From UBA1731 sp964567665 (GTDB lineage: Bacteria; Verrucomicrobiota; Kiritimatiellia; RFP12; UBA1067): a stretch of 64,000 nt of DNA. Made by a program: the position numbers and the translations under genes. The stretch spans positions 1 through 64,000 of the forward strand of contig CAZMNN010000004.1 in assembly GCA_964567665.1 (NCBI GenBank), in the 5' to 3' direction. This document shows positions 54,189 to 63,140 of the stretch, piece after piece; the first letter of the stretch is position 1; each line of letters begins with the position of its first letter. The notes under the pieces were generated by a model. That model searched no databases, was not told where the DNA came from, and saw only the letters and a list, made by a program, of their open reading frames with translations.

Positions 54189-54425
54189 ATGAAACTCAAG
54201 AAACCAGATACGCCCGCAGATGATGTGCAGGCTTCGTCAACAGGTGGTGCGGTCATCGCCGCACGGTTCCAGCTCGATACCGATGCCCTTTCACAGAAGA
54301 AGGGGGCGGCGGTTGGCAAGACGTCCACCCTCATCGCGTTGATAGCGGCGGTTGTTGCGCTGGGGCTTATCGGCTTTGCGGCGTGGATGATGTATTCCGA
54401 CTGGGCTGTCGCCGCCGTTTCCTGA
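54189..54425 (+). CDS. Small single-pass membrane protein
   Basis: The 78-residue protein has a charged N-terminal half (KLKKPDTPADDV, RFQLDTDALSQKKG) and one strong membrane helix at about residues 47-68 (LIALIAAVVALGLIGFAAW). Its predicted orientation is N-terminus inside. Function unknown. It has its own leaderless-type promoter and lies 13 bases before nadC, so it may lead that operon. Confidence 0.6.
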   Translation: MKLKKPDTPADDVQASSTGGAVIAARFQLDTDALSQKKGAAVGKTSTLIALIAAVVALGLIGFAAWMMYSDWAVAAVS

Positions 54426-54438
54426 CGGGGGATTGCGC

Positions 54439-55332
54439 ATGATACGGGATGTAATGAGGTCGCCGCGCGCACGTGCGGCTGTCCGTCTTGCGCTTGACGA
54501 GGATCTCGCGAGCGTTGATCAGGTCAAGGGCGAGCCGTGGTGCGACGCCACTTCGGTTGCGCTTGTCGATCCGAAAGCGGTCGCCGTTGGAGAGATATAC
54601 GCGAAGGGGAAAGGCTGCATTGTGGCCGGCGCAACTGTGGCTCGCGCCGTGTTGAAGGCGGTGGATCCCAAGATATCTGTCAAGATACTGAAGGCGGACG
54701 GCTCTGCGGTGAAGCCGGGCGAGCCGATACTGGTGTTCAAGGGCAAAGCGCGGTCGATACTTGCGGCGGAGCGCACTGCGCTGAATTTCATGCAGCGGAT
54801 GTGTGCGACAGCGACGCTGACGAGGGCGTTCGTGGATGCCGTGAAGCGCTATGGAACGCTGATTCTCGACACGCGCAAGACTACGCCCGGATTGAGGGTG
54901 TTCGAGAAATACGCTGTCACGTGCGGCGGCGGAACGAATCACCGCATGGGGATGTACGACAGGGTGCTGATGAAGGACAACCACCGCAGACTCTGGCGCG
55001 GCGGCAATCCTGACGAGCTTGACAAGGCGGTTGAGGCCGCACGTGCCCGTTTCCCAAAACTGGCCGTGGAGGTCGAGGTCGAATCCCTGCGCGAATGTGC
55101 GAGCGCTCTCAAGGCCAAGCCTGAGTGGATAATGCTCGACAACATGACCGTTGCGGACATGAAGAAGTGCGTAAAGTTGTGCAAGGGGATTTCCAAGACA
55201 GAGGCGTCCGGCGGAATTACGCTTGACCGGGCGAAAGAGGTGGCCGCGACAGGCGTTACGGCAATCTCCCTTGGATGTCTGACACATTCCGCCGGATCGG
55301 TGGATCTCTCGCTTGAATGGAAAAGCGTCTGA
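54439..55332 (+). CDS. nadC: Nicotinate-nucleotide pyrophosphorylase (quinolinate phosphoribosyltransferase)
   Basis: The 297-residue enzyme makes nicotinate mononucleotide from quinolinate and PRPP in NAD synthesis. ERTALNFMQRMCATAT, DTRKTTPGLRVFEKYAV, GGGTNHRMGMYD and MLDNMTV are the family landmarks. The ATG at 54439 follows GGGGGA by six bases and is preferred over the TTG at 54433. The 3' end overlaps the HAD gene by 16 bases. Confidence 0.94.
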   Translation: MIRDVMRSPRARAAVRLALDEDLASVDQVKGEPWCDATSVALVDPKAVAVGEIYAKGKGCIVAGATVARAVLKAVDPKISVKILKADGSAVKPGEPILVFKGKARSILAAERTALNFMQRMCATATLTRAFVDAVKRYGTLILDTRKTTPGLRVFEKYAVTCGGGTNHRMGMYDRVLMKDNHRRLWRGGNPDELDKAVEAARARFPKLAVEVEVESLRECASALKAKPEWIMLDNMTVADMKKCVKLCKGISKTEASGGITLDRAKEVAATGVTAISLGCLTHSAGSVDLSLEWKSV

Positions 55333-55964
55333 TCTGGGACTGGAACGGGACGCTGCTTGATGACGTCTCGGCGGCTGTAGGTGCGCTCAACAGGATGCTT
55401 CGTCTTCGAGGCGCATCCCCGATAACCGTTGAGCGTTACCGGCAGCGGTTCGGATTTCCGGTGCGTCCTTTCTACGCTGAACTTGGGGTAGATCTCGACA
55501 GGTGGGACTGGGACGCGATATGCGAGGATTTCCACAGGTTCATCCTTGAAGAGCCGCAGGCAATCCGTCCCAATGCCAGGGTGGCGCTTGAGGCGGCGGC
55601 TTCTTCGGGGTTTCGCCAGTGCGTTCTTTCCGCATTGCGTCAGGACAAGCTGAACGATGCCATCGTGTCCAACGCCCTCGGTGGATTTTTCGATTGCGTT
55701 TTCGGGGTGGACAATCTTGATGGTGCATCGAAGCTCCAGAGAGGCCGTGAACTGATGGCGCATCTTGGCTGCGATGCCGGGAACGTTGTTTTCATCGGCG
55801 ATACGCTGCACGATGCCGAGGTGGCGCGTGAGCTTGGCGGACGCTGTGTGCTTGTCGGGTGCGGACACCAGATGCCGGACAGGCTTGCCGCTTCGGGGTG
55901 TCCAGTCGCCGCAGATCTTCTTGAGGCGGTTTCGCTCGCCGACCGCGCAATCCACATGCGATAA
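55317..55964 (+). CDS. HAD-superfamily phosphatase (phosphoglycolate phosphatase-like)
   Basis: The 215-residue hydrolase has motif I as WDWNGTLLDD with nucleophile Asp8; the second Asp of the usual DxD is Asn, a variant common in this subgroup. A helical cap follows, then motif II (VLSALRQ) and the C-terminal GDTLHDAEVA metal site. It probably removes phosphate from a small metabolite. It begins inside the nadC coding region (16-base overlap). Confidence 0.8.
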   Translation: MEKRLIWDWNGTLLDDVSAAVGALNRMLRLRGASPITVERYRQRFGFPVRPFYAELGVDLDRWDWDAICEDFHRFILEEPQAIRPNARVALEAAASSGFRQCVLSALRQDKLNDAIVSNALGGFFDCVFGVDNLDGASKLQRGRELMAHLGCDAGNVVFIGDTLHDAEVARELGGRCVLVGCGHQMPDRLAASGCPVAADLLEAVSLADRAIHMR

Positions 55965-55995
55965 TGCAATCGCCGTGCGGTGAAGCGGCGAACTG

Positions 55996-56004
55996 TGGTA
56001 GAAT
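55996..56004 (+). promoter_or_regulatory. Extended -10 promoter for the nucleoside phosphorylase, predicted leaderless
   Basis: TGGTAGAAT with the hexamer TAGAAT at 55999-56004, eight bases before the ATG at 56013. Confidence 0.6.
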
Positions 56005-56012
56005 ACTTCGCC

Positions 56013-57317
56013 ATGGAAACGCCAGTAAAGATTCTGCTCGACCGCAAGCGTGAGGGAAGGGAGCTTTCCGAAACGCAGATCCGTGAACTGATTGCCGCAT
56101 ACTCCAAGGGAGATGTGCCGGACTACCAGATGTCAGCGTTCGCGATGGCCGTGTGTTGCCGCGGAATGTCGTCATCCGAGATCCATGCGTTGACCGAGGC
56201 GATGCGCGATTCAGGCGAATGTCTTGACTGGTCGGAACTGTTGCGCCCCACGGCGGACAAGCACTCGACCGGGGGCGTTGGCGACAAGCTTTCGCTTGTG
56301 ATTCAGCCGCTTGCCGCAAGCTGCGGAGTGGCCGTTCCGTCATTGACCGGGCGCGGACTTGGATTGACCGGCGGCACTGCGGACAAGCTTGAATCGATTC
56401 CCGGGTACAATGCTTCGCTTTCGCTTGTCGATTTCAGGCGTGTCGTCGCGGAGTGCGGCTGCTCCATGACAGTGCAGACATCCGAGATTGCGCCGGCGGA
56501 CAAGCGTCTGTACGCGCTCCGGGACGTCACCGGGACAGTGCCGTCGATTCCGCTGATCGTTTCGTCGATACTTTCAAAGAAGCTTGCGGAAGGCGCCGGG
56601 ACGCTTGTCTTTGATGTCAAGTGCGGCAAGGGGGCGTTCATGAAGTCGAGGGAGGACGCGGCGGCGCTTGCCGCCGCGCTTGTGGACGGTGCAAAGCGGG
56701 CGGGACGCAGGGCGGCTTCGCTTGTGACGTCCATGGATGAGCCGCTTGGGTTCGCCGTTGGGAATGCGCTTGAGGTCAAGGAGGCGATTGACGTCCTGAA
56801 AGGGATTGGGCGAGTGCCGTCCGACGTCGTGGAGCTGTCCATAGAGTTCGCCGCGATGATGGTTTCGCTTTCCAAGGGATTCGACATCGAAAAGTCGCGC
56901 ATCCGCTGCCGCGAGAATCTGTCAAACGGAAAGGCCTATGACGTATTTGCGAAGATGGTCTGCCTTCATGGCGGCGACCTTGCGCGTTTCGAGGACGAAT
57001 ATGCGCACGACGGCGGAGCACAGTCCGCAAGGCTGAAGGTCGAACGCGCCGGATACGTAAGCGCCATAGATGCCGAGCGCGTTGCACGGGTGGCGTTCAT
57101 GCTTGGCGCAGGGCGCGGCAGAACGGACGACACGATTGATCCGGCTGCCGGTGTGCTTCTTGCCGTGACGCACGGCGACAGGGTGGAGCCGGGACAGAAA
57201 ATCGCCACGCTGTTCGCGAAAGGGCGCAGTGCATTGCTGGATGACGCCGCAGCCGAGCTTGCGTCCGCATTTTCGTTCTCGACGGACATTCCGCCGGCGC
57301 GACGTCTCATCCTTTAG
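56013..57317 (+). CDS. deoA: Thymidine / pyrimidine-nucleoside phosphorylase
   Basis: The 434-residue enzyme splits pyrimidine nucleosides with phosphate for salvage. KHSTGGVGDK near residue 84 is the phosphate-binding signature, SLTGRGLGLTGGTADKLE follows, and the C-terminal domain is intact. Whether it prefers thymidine only (DeoA) or also uridine (Pdp) cannot be read with certainty. I start at the ATG at 56013, eight bases after the promoter hexamer; a frame opening at 55980 would begin upstream of the promoter and is rejected. Confidence 0.9.
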   Translation: METPVKILLDRKREGRELSETQIRELIAAYSKGDVPDYQMSAFAMAVCCRGMSSSEIHALTEAMRDSGECLDWSELLRPTADKHSTGGVGDKLSLVIQPLAASCGVAVPSLTGRGLGLTGGTADKLESIPGYNASLSLVDFRRVVAECGCSMTVQTSEIAPADKRLYALRDVTGTVPSIPLIVSSILSKKLAEGAGTLVFDVKCGKGAFMKSREDAAALAAALVDGAKRAGRRAASLVTSMDEPLGFAVGNALEVKEAIDVLKGIGRVPSDVVELSIEFAAMMVSLSKGFDIEKSRIRCRENLSNGKAYDVFAKMVCLHGGDLARFEDEYAHDGGAQSARLKVERAGYVSAIDAERVARVAFMLGAGRGRTDDTIDPAAGVLLAVTHGDRVEPGQKIATLFAKGRSALLDDAAAELASAFSFSTDIPPARRLIL

Positions 57318-57499
57318 TCTGACGTTCGGCATCCATATCTTCGTCCCATGCGTTTTACAGTTTATGTAGCCGCGCATGGAACGTCTTTTCGCACAATGTG
57401 TACGGACGGCGCATTTTTGCCGCCGTGATGTTGGCATGGCTCTTGCTTCATGTCCATGCGTGGAATGCGAAGGTCGCATTCGGCAAAAGGAGAACGAAG

Positions 57500-59602
57500 A
57501 TGATGGAAGAAGCGAAGAGAATGACCTCGTTCGGCGACGACGTGTTCGGCGACGAGGCGATCCAGACGTATCTGTCGAAGGATGCCGCCAAGAAACTCCA
57601 GGCGACAATCCGCGACGGGAGGCCGCTCGACTCCTCAATCGCGGGAGAGGTCGCGCACGCCATGAGAAAATGGGCGATGGATCGCGGAGCGACGCACTAC
57701 ACGCACTGGTTTCTCCCGATGACTGGGGCTACGGCGGAAAAGCACGACTCGTTCCTTGAGTTGAAGAACGGTGAGCCGATAATGTCGTTTTCCGGCAAGA
57801 ACCTGATTGTCGGCGAACCGGACGCATCGTCCTTCCCGTCGGGCGGCATCCGTTCAACGTTCGAGGCGCGGGGCTACACGGCATGGGATCCAACGTCTCC
57901 GGCGTTCATCAAACGTCACGGCAACGGTGCTACGCTCTGCATCCCGACGGCGTTCTGCGCCTACACCGGCGAAGCGCTCGACAAGAAGACGCCGCTTCTC
58001 AGATCCATGCAGGCGCTTGACCGCTCCATCAAACGGTTGATGAAGCTGTTCGGGCGTCCGGAGGCACATGTCGGATGTACGCTCGGTGCAGAGCAGGAGT
58101 ATTTTCTCGTGGACAGGAAATACTGGGAGAGGCGTCCCGACCTCGTGATGACGGGCCGTACGCTTTTCGGTGCGCCGTCCGCGAAAGGCCAGCAGCTTGA
58201 AGACCACTACTTCGGCGCGATCCCGCTGCGCATCCTTGATTTCATGAACGATGTGGAGAAGGAGCTGTGGAGGCTCGGCATCCCGGCGAAGACGCGTCAC
58301 AATGAAGTCGCCCCGGCTCAGTTCGAGCTGGCGCCGCAGTTCGAGGAGCTGAATCTCGCCTGCGACCACAACATGCTTGTGATGGATACGCTGCGCAACG
58401 TCGCGGAGAGGCACGGCTTCAAATGCCTTCTGCATGAAAAGCCGTTCGCCGGCGTGAACGGCTCCGGAAAGCACAACAACTGGTCTGTCAGCTACGGCGG
58501 CGTAAACCTGCTCGATCCCGGAAGCGACCCTGAGCAGAACGCAATCTTCCTCACGATGCTTTGCGCGGTGATCGAGGCCGTGGACAGCCACGCAGACCTT
58601 CTCCGTGCAGCCGTTGCGGGGGCCGGCAACGACCATCGTCTTGGCGCGAACGAGGCGCCGCCGGCGGTCATCTCCATATACCTTGGCGACCAGCTCGCCG
58701 AAGTGGTGGACTGCATCGAGAAGGGCGTGGCCGCAAAGTCGAAGAAGTCCGCAAAGCTCAGAATAGGAGCGGACGTACTTCCGCCGCTGCCGCGTGACGC
58801 GACCGACCGCAACCGCACGTCGCCGTTTGCGTTCACCGGAAACAAGTTCGAGTTCCGCGCCCCCGGATCGAGCGTGTGCTGCGCCGGCCCGATGATGGTG
58901 CTGAACACGATCGTTGCAGAGGCGGTGGATCATATGTCGGATGCGCTTGAGGCGAGCGGCACCACTGGCAAGGCGAAGCCGGGGGAGCATACCGAGGCGT
59001 TCCACAAGGCACTCCAGGAGATATTGCAGAGGACACTCGCCGCGCACAAGCGCGTGATATTCAACGGCAACGGGTACGATGGCGAATGGATTGAGGAGGC
59101 GAAAAGGCGCGGATTGCCGAATGCGGCGAACACGCAAGAGGCTTTGACTGCGCTCGGCAGTGAGGAGAACGCTGCTCTGTTCGCGAAGTACGGCGTAATG
59201 TCGGCGCGCGAGCTGGCGTCGCGCCTTGAGATCTTCCGGGACGAATATGCCCAAAAGATCAGGATTGAGGGCGTATGCGCACGAGACATCGCAAGCGAGA
59301 TGATTCTGCCGTCAGTCAAGGCGGAGTATGCCGAAACCGTCAAGGCGTTTGCTCTTGCGGAAAAGGGCGGAATATCGAGCGGCACGGCGGCGCTCAGGGA
59401 GGACGCCGTTGAAATCGGTTCCGGACTTGATCAGCTCAAGTGCGGTCTCAAAAAGCTCGACGGAGCGCTTGCCGCCGCAAGACCGGAGACCGTGCTTACG
59501 GCGATGACAGCGCTTCGCACAACGGTCGACAGGCTTGAGCACAGCGTCGCCGACGACAGATGGCCGCTGCCGAAATACCGCGATATGCTGTTCAACTGCT
59601 GA
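57500..59602 (+). CDS. glnN: Glutamine synthetase type III (second copy)
   Basis: The 700-residue enzyme is a paralogue of the protein at 710. It keeps the standard GSIII motifs: FGDDVFGDEA, GAEQEYFLVD, GSGKHNNWS, AGAGNDHRLGANEAPPA, FAFTGNKFEFRAPGSS and WPLPKYRDML. Unlike the first copy it has Asn at the GSGKH-N-NWS position, so it may be the main enzyme. AAGGAGA six bases before the ATG at 57500 decides the start; 34 extra codons upstream are rejected. The 182 bases before it hold no clear feature. A PurF-like gene follows after 15 bases. Confidence 0.94.
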   Translation: MMEEAKRMTSFGDDVFGDEAIQTYLSKDAAKKLQATIRDGRPLDSSIAGEVAHAMRKWAMDRGATHYTHWFLPMTGATAEKHDSFLELKNGEPIMSFSGKNLIVGEPDASSFPSGGIRSTFEARGYTAWDPTSPAFIKRHGNGATLCIPTAFCAYTGEALDKKTPLLRSMQALDRSIKRLMKLFGRPEAHVGCTLGAEQEYFLVDRKYWERRPDLVMTGRTLFGAPSAKGQQLEDHYFGAIPLRILDFMNDVEKELWRLGIPAKTRHNEVAPAQFELAPQFEELNLACDHNMLVMDTLRNVAERHGFKCLLHEKPFAGVNGSGKHNNWSVSYGGVNLLDPGSDPEQNAIFLTMLCAVIEAVDSHADLLRAAVAGAGNDHRLGANEAPPAVISIYLGDQLAEVVDCIEKGVAAKSKKSAKLRIGADVLPPLPRDATDRNRTSPFAFTGNKFEFRAPGSSVCCAGPMMVLNTIVAEAVDHMSDALEASGTTGKAKPGEHTEAFHKALQEILQRTLAAHKRVIFNGNGYDGEWIEEAKRRGLPNAANTQEALTALGSEENAALFAKYGVMSARELASRLEIFRDEYAQKIRIEGVCARDIASEMILPSVKAEYAETVKAFALAEKGGISSGTAALREDAVEIGSGLDQLKCGLKKLDGALAAARPETVLTAMTALRTTVDRLEHSVADDRWPLPKYRDMLFNC

Positions 59603-59617
59603 TGCGGAACTTTCGGT

Positions 59618-61414
59618 ATGTCTGACGAGATTAGGCACGAATGCGCCGTGGCGATGGTGGTCTTGAGACGGCCACCATCCGCCACGGACGATTTCGGCGG
59701 AACGAAACTGTCGCTCCTGCTTGAGAAGCAGCACAACCGCGGGCAGGATGGCGCCGGCGCCGCAATACTGCGGCATAACCCGGAATTTGGAGCGCCGCCG
59801 TATCAGGTGTTCAAGTCAGCCTCGTCCACGCCGCTTGCGGATGTCCTTGGAGCAATAGCGAAACGTGCGAGAGGCAAGGCCGATGCGGTTTCAGATGCGG
59901 CCCATGTCTGTCATGGCGGTTTCGGAAGAAATGCGGAAAGGGTGTTTCTCGGACATCTTCGCTACGCCACGTACGGCAGGAGCGATGTTGCTTTCTGCCA
60001 TCCGTTCGTGCATGGGTCGAGCGCCCTTGCGCATACGTTCATGCTTGCGGGGAACTTCAATCTCACGAACACGGCGGAACTGTTCGAGCGGTACAGGGGA
60101 AGCGGCGCATTTCCGACAAGCCGGGCGGACGGTTATCTCATCACCGAACTTGTTGCGCATGGACTTGAGACGGGAAAGAACCTTGCCGATGCCATCTCGT
60201 CCGCTCTTTCATCCGCCGACGGCGCCTGGACGCTTGTCGGCGCAACAGGAGCCGGTGAGGCGTTCGCGGTTCGCGATCCGCACGGCATAAGGCCAGGCTA
60301 TTTTCTTGTGAATGACGATGTGGCTGTCGTCGCCAGCGAACGACCTGCCATACAGGCGGCGTTTGACGTGCCGCCGGAATCAGTCAAAGAGCTGCCGCCC
60401 GGAAAAGCACTTGTAATTTCGCCGGATGGCGGCATATCCTGGCATTCGCTTGCGGATTCCTGCTGTGAAACGTCGGTCGGCAGCGAGAAACGTTCCTGCT
60501 CGTTTGAGCGGATATACTTTTCGAGGGCAAACGATGCGGATATCCATCGTGAGCGACGAGCCTTGGGGGCGGCGCTTGCGCCGCAGATACTTGAAGCGGC
60601 GGATTCGCCGATGGAGGACATCTTCTTCTCCTACATCCCCAATTCAGCGCGAATCGCATTTCATGGACTTCTTGAAGAACTTTTTGGGATGGCGCTCGTT
60701 CGGCATTCCGTACCGCGCTTCGGTGAAATTGCAGTCAAAGATGCAAAGTTCCGCACGTTCATTGCCGATGCGGCGGCCCGGCGTGAATTCTACAGGCACG
60801 TATACGACGTCACGTATGGTCTGGTGCGTCCAGGCGCGGATACGCTTGTGGTGCTTGACGATTCCATCGTGCGCGGAAACACCATGAAAAATGCGATATT
60901 GCCGATGCTCGACAGGCTCGGCCCGAAACGCATTGTGATTGCATCGTCTGCGCCGCCGATCAGATACCCTGACTGCTACGGGATTGATATGTCCACGCTT
61001 GGTGAGCTGGTCGCGTTTCGTGCGCTCGTCAACCTTCTCGGAAAGGATGCGGAAAGGGAATTGAGGGATGCCTTGATGGGTGATGAACGAAATCCACTTG
61101 AGGCTCTCTATGCGCGGTTCAGCGAAAAGGAACATTCGAGTGAGATAGCCAGACTTCTCACACCGCCTGGCATGAAAGCGGAGATAGCGGTGGTCTTTCA
61201 GACTGTTCCGGCGCTGCGGCGATGTTTGCAGGGCGCGGATAGTGGAGATCGTCCGCCGGATGGCTGGCAGCCGGTTGGACAGCGCCCCGATGACGGAGAG
61301 CGGCGCATCGGCGACTGGTATTTCACTGGCGACTATCCCACTCCGGGCGGATACCGTGTCCTCCGCAAGGCACTCCTGAACTATTTGGAGCGGAACACGG
61401 CACGTTCATACTGA
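59618..61414 (+). CDS. purF: Amidophosphoribosyltransferase-like protein (long type)
   Basis: The 598-residue protein combines a class II amidotransferase domain with nucleophile Cys9 (RHECAVAMV), followed by EKQHNRGQDGAG and FLGHLRYATYG, and a phosphoribosyltransferase domain with VVLDDSIVRGNT near residue 412. PurF makes phosphoribosylamine from PRPP and glutamine, the first step of purine synthesis. The length (usual PurF is about 480) and the N-terminus match the long form common in Bacteroidetes; whether that form does the same reaction is not certain. It is cotranscribed with glnN2, which would supply glutamine. Confidence 0.75.
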   Translation: MSDEIRHECAVAMVVLRRPPSATDDFGGTKLSLLLEKQHNRGQDGAGAAILRHNPEFGAPPYQVFKSASSTPLADVLGAIAKRARGKADAVSDAAHVCHGGFGRNAERVFLGHLRYATYGRSDVAFCHPFVHGSSALAHTFMLAGNFNLTNTAELFERYRGSGAFPTSRADGYLITELVAHGLETGKNLADAISSALSSADGAWTLVGATGAGEAFAVRDPHGIRPGYFLVNDDVAVVASERPAIQAAFDVPPESVKELPPGKALVISPDGGISWHSLADSCCETSVGSEKRSCSFERIYFSRANDADIHRERRALGAALAPQILEAADSPMEDIFFSYIPNSARIAFHGLLEELFGMALVRHSVPRFGEIAVKDAKFRTFIADAAARREFYRHVYDVTYGLVRPGADTLVVLDDSIVRGNTMKNAILPMLDRLGPKRIVIASSAPPIRYPDCYGIDMSTLGELVAFRALVNLLGKDAERELRDALMGDERNPLEALYARFSEKEHSSEIARLLTPPGMKAEIAVVFQTVPALRRCLQGADSGDRPPDGWQPVGQRPDDGERRIGDWYFTGDYPTPGGYRVLRKALLNYLERNTARSY

Positions 61415-61490
61415 CAGGCATCACGAATGAGAGACTTTCACTTCCGACACGGCTGAAGATTGCGGGTGTGCCGATGCGCCGCATAAACGG

Positions 61491-62417
61491 CTAAAAGTAG
61501 TTTGAGAAGCACTTCGGCAGCGGTGCTTCAAACACCGTCTGCTCGCGGGTCGCGGGATGCCGCAGTTCAAGTCGCCAGGCATGGAGCATCTGACGTTCCG
61601 GTTTTGGATGGATTGCGTTGTCCGCCGATCTGCGTCCGTACGTATCGTCCCCGACAATCGGACATCCGAGAGATGCCATGTGTACGCGTATCTGGTGCGT
61701 ACGGCCGGTGAGGATGTCGCACTCCACAAGCGAAATCGCAGAGTGTGGGTCTGTGCGGCCTTCGCCGATAGGGGTGTGCGCCGTGGCGAGCGTACGGTAA
61801 TCTGTTATCGCCAGTTTGCCTCCGTCCGTGCGGATGGCCATCTTCTTCCGGTTAACCGCATGTCTTCCGATGTGGTTCTCGATCCGTCCGGACAGCGGAG
61901 AGGGTATGCCGTGCACCACGGCGCGGTAGAGCTTTCGGATGTTTGAGTGCGTCGCAAAGTCCTTTACGAGCGCATCCATCGCAAGCTGCGATTTTGCGAT
62001 CACCATCACGCCGGACGTATCCTGGTCGAGCCTGTGCACGATTCCGGGACGCGCCACTCCGCCGATTCCTTTCAGATCCGGGCAGTGGTGCAGTATCGCG
62101 TTCACGAGCGTACCTGTGAAATGCCCCGGTGCTGGATGGACGACAAGTCCAGCCGGCTTATCTATCACGAGAATGTCGTCATCCTCGAAGATGACGTTCA
62201 GCGGAATGTCCTCCGGCTGCGGCACGGCGGGAACCGGAGGGGGGATCGTAACCTCAAATTCGTCCGCCGCCTCCACCTTTGCGCTTGGCTTGACGACCGG
62301 CACTCCGTTGACCTTTACGAATCCAGATTCGATAAGCCCCTTTATCCGCGAACGCGAGAAGTCCGGATAAAGCGCCGTCAGCCGTATGTCAAGACGTTCA
62401 CTCACCAGAATTGCCAC
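61491..62417 (-). CDS. rluD: RluA/RluD-family pseudouridine synthase
   Basis: The 308-residue enzyme makes pseudouridine in 23S rRNA (if RluD-like). An N-terminal S4 domain (residues about 8-60, SRSRIKGLIESGFVKVNG) precedes the catalytic domain with Asp131 in HRLDQDTSG and the C-terminal GRTHQIRVHMASLG. It overlaps the end of the CPBP protease gene by 16 bases, both on the minus strand. The specific target site is inferred from family resemblance only. Confidence 0.88.
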   Translation of the reverse strand: MAILVSERLDIRLTALYPDFSRSRIKGLIESGFVKVNGVPVVKPSAKVEAADEFEVTIPPPVPAVPQPEDIPLNVIFEDDDILVIDKPAGLVVHPAPGHFTGTLVNAILHHCPDLKGIGGVARPGIVHRLDQDTSGVMVIAKSQLAMDALVKDFATHSNIRKLYRAVVHGIPSPLSGRIENHIGRHAVNRKKMAIRTDGGKLAITDYRTLATAHTPIGEGRTDPHSAISLVECDILTGRTHQIRVHMASLGCPIVGDDTYGRRSADNAIHPKPERQMLHAWRLELRHPATREQTVFEAPLPKCFSNYF

Positions 62418-63064
62418 GCATTGCGGTATATTACGTGAATGGCCAGAAGCAGGTTGGTCGTCACGTGGGCGGATATTGCAGATCCGATTCCGAGACGGAT
62501 CGCCAGAAGGCCGTAGACTGCGCCGGTGAGCGCCGCCGCGAGCGGCCGGTCGTGTTCAAGCGTGAACAGAAGCACAGTCCAGAGAAAGGCAGAGAGATCG
62601 AACTGCGACAGCGGAACGGATGTGATGTCGCGGCTGATCAGCCTTCGGTAGAGGAATGAACGGAAGAACAGCTCCTCCGCCGGTGCGATGATGAATGCGC
62701 TGCCGACAAGTTTTGCGATCGTGAGCGGCCAGCCGCACACCTCCGGCGCATATGGCGAAGGCGACGGTGCGACCGGTTCCGGAAACGGCCATGCCGGCAG
62801 GACTATCCACAGCGCACAGATTGCCGCCCCCGCTGCGATACCGGTCGGGACGGAGAGAAAGAGGGATGTTCGGACGCCATCTCCGCAATTGTGCGACGTA
62901 AGAACGAAGCGTCGCCGCATCGCAAGGCAGACGAGACCTACGGCGAGCGTCGCTGCAGATCTTGCCGCGTAGGCGGCGGCGGTGGACGGAAGCGCAAACA
63001 TCAGCGCCATCCATGTCGCAAACGGCAGGATGAGAGGGATGGACGCTTTCAGGCTTTTCTGCAT
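62402..63064 (-). CDS. CPBP-family intramembrane metalloprotease
   Basis: The 220-residue protein has about seven membrane helices and the CPBP/CAAX motifs: EELFFR (Glu130, Glu131, Arg135), His171 in FTLEHDR, and His200/Asn204 in HVTTN. These residues form the metal site of the family. The layout resembles the CAAX-related group sometimes seen with PEP-CTERM sorting, but no PEP-CTERM protein is seen here. The ATG is eight bases after a minus-strand -10 hexamer. rluD follows with a 16-base overlap. Confidence 0.82.
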   Translation of the reverse strand: MQKSLKASIPLILPFATWMALMFALPSTAAAYAARSAATLAVGLVCLAMRRRFVLTSHNCGDGVRTSLFLSVPTGIAAGAAICALWIVLPAWPFPEPVAPSPSPYAPEVCGWPLTIAKLVGSAFIIAPAEELFFRSFLYRRLISRDITSVPLSQFDLSAFLWTVLLFTLEHDRPLAAALTGAVYGLLAIRLGIGSAISAHVTTNLLLAIHVIYRNAWQFW

Positions 63065-63072
63065 TGGCGCGG

Positions 63073-63081
63073 ATTATACCA
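63073..63081 (-). promoter_or_regulatory. Extended -10 promoter for the CPBP protease, predicted leaderless
   Basis: Read on the minus strand, TGGTATAAT with the hexamer at 63078-63073. Eight bases separate it from the ATG at 63064. Confidence 0.7.
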
Positions 63082-63091
63082 TTTTCGGATG

Positions 63092-63100
63092 TGATATAAT
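63092..63100 (+). promoter_or_regulatory. Extended -10 promoter for ahbC
   Basis: TGATATAAT with the hexamer at 63095-63100, 40 bases before the ahbC ATG. It is divergent from the protease promoter 16 bases away. Confidence 0.68.
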
Positions 63101-63140
63101 CCTGCCCGCGTCTTTTGCGTGAAAACATACACAGAAACAC

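Noticed and set aside
57398..57499. N-terminal hydrophobic extension of the second GSIII
   Set aside because: GSIII is cytoplasmic and the AAGGAGA site marks the ATG at 57500.
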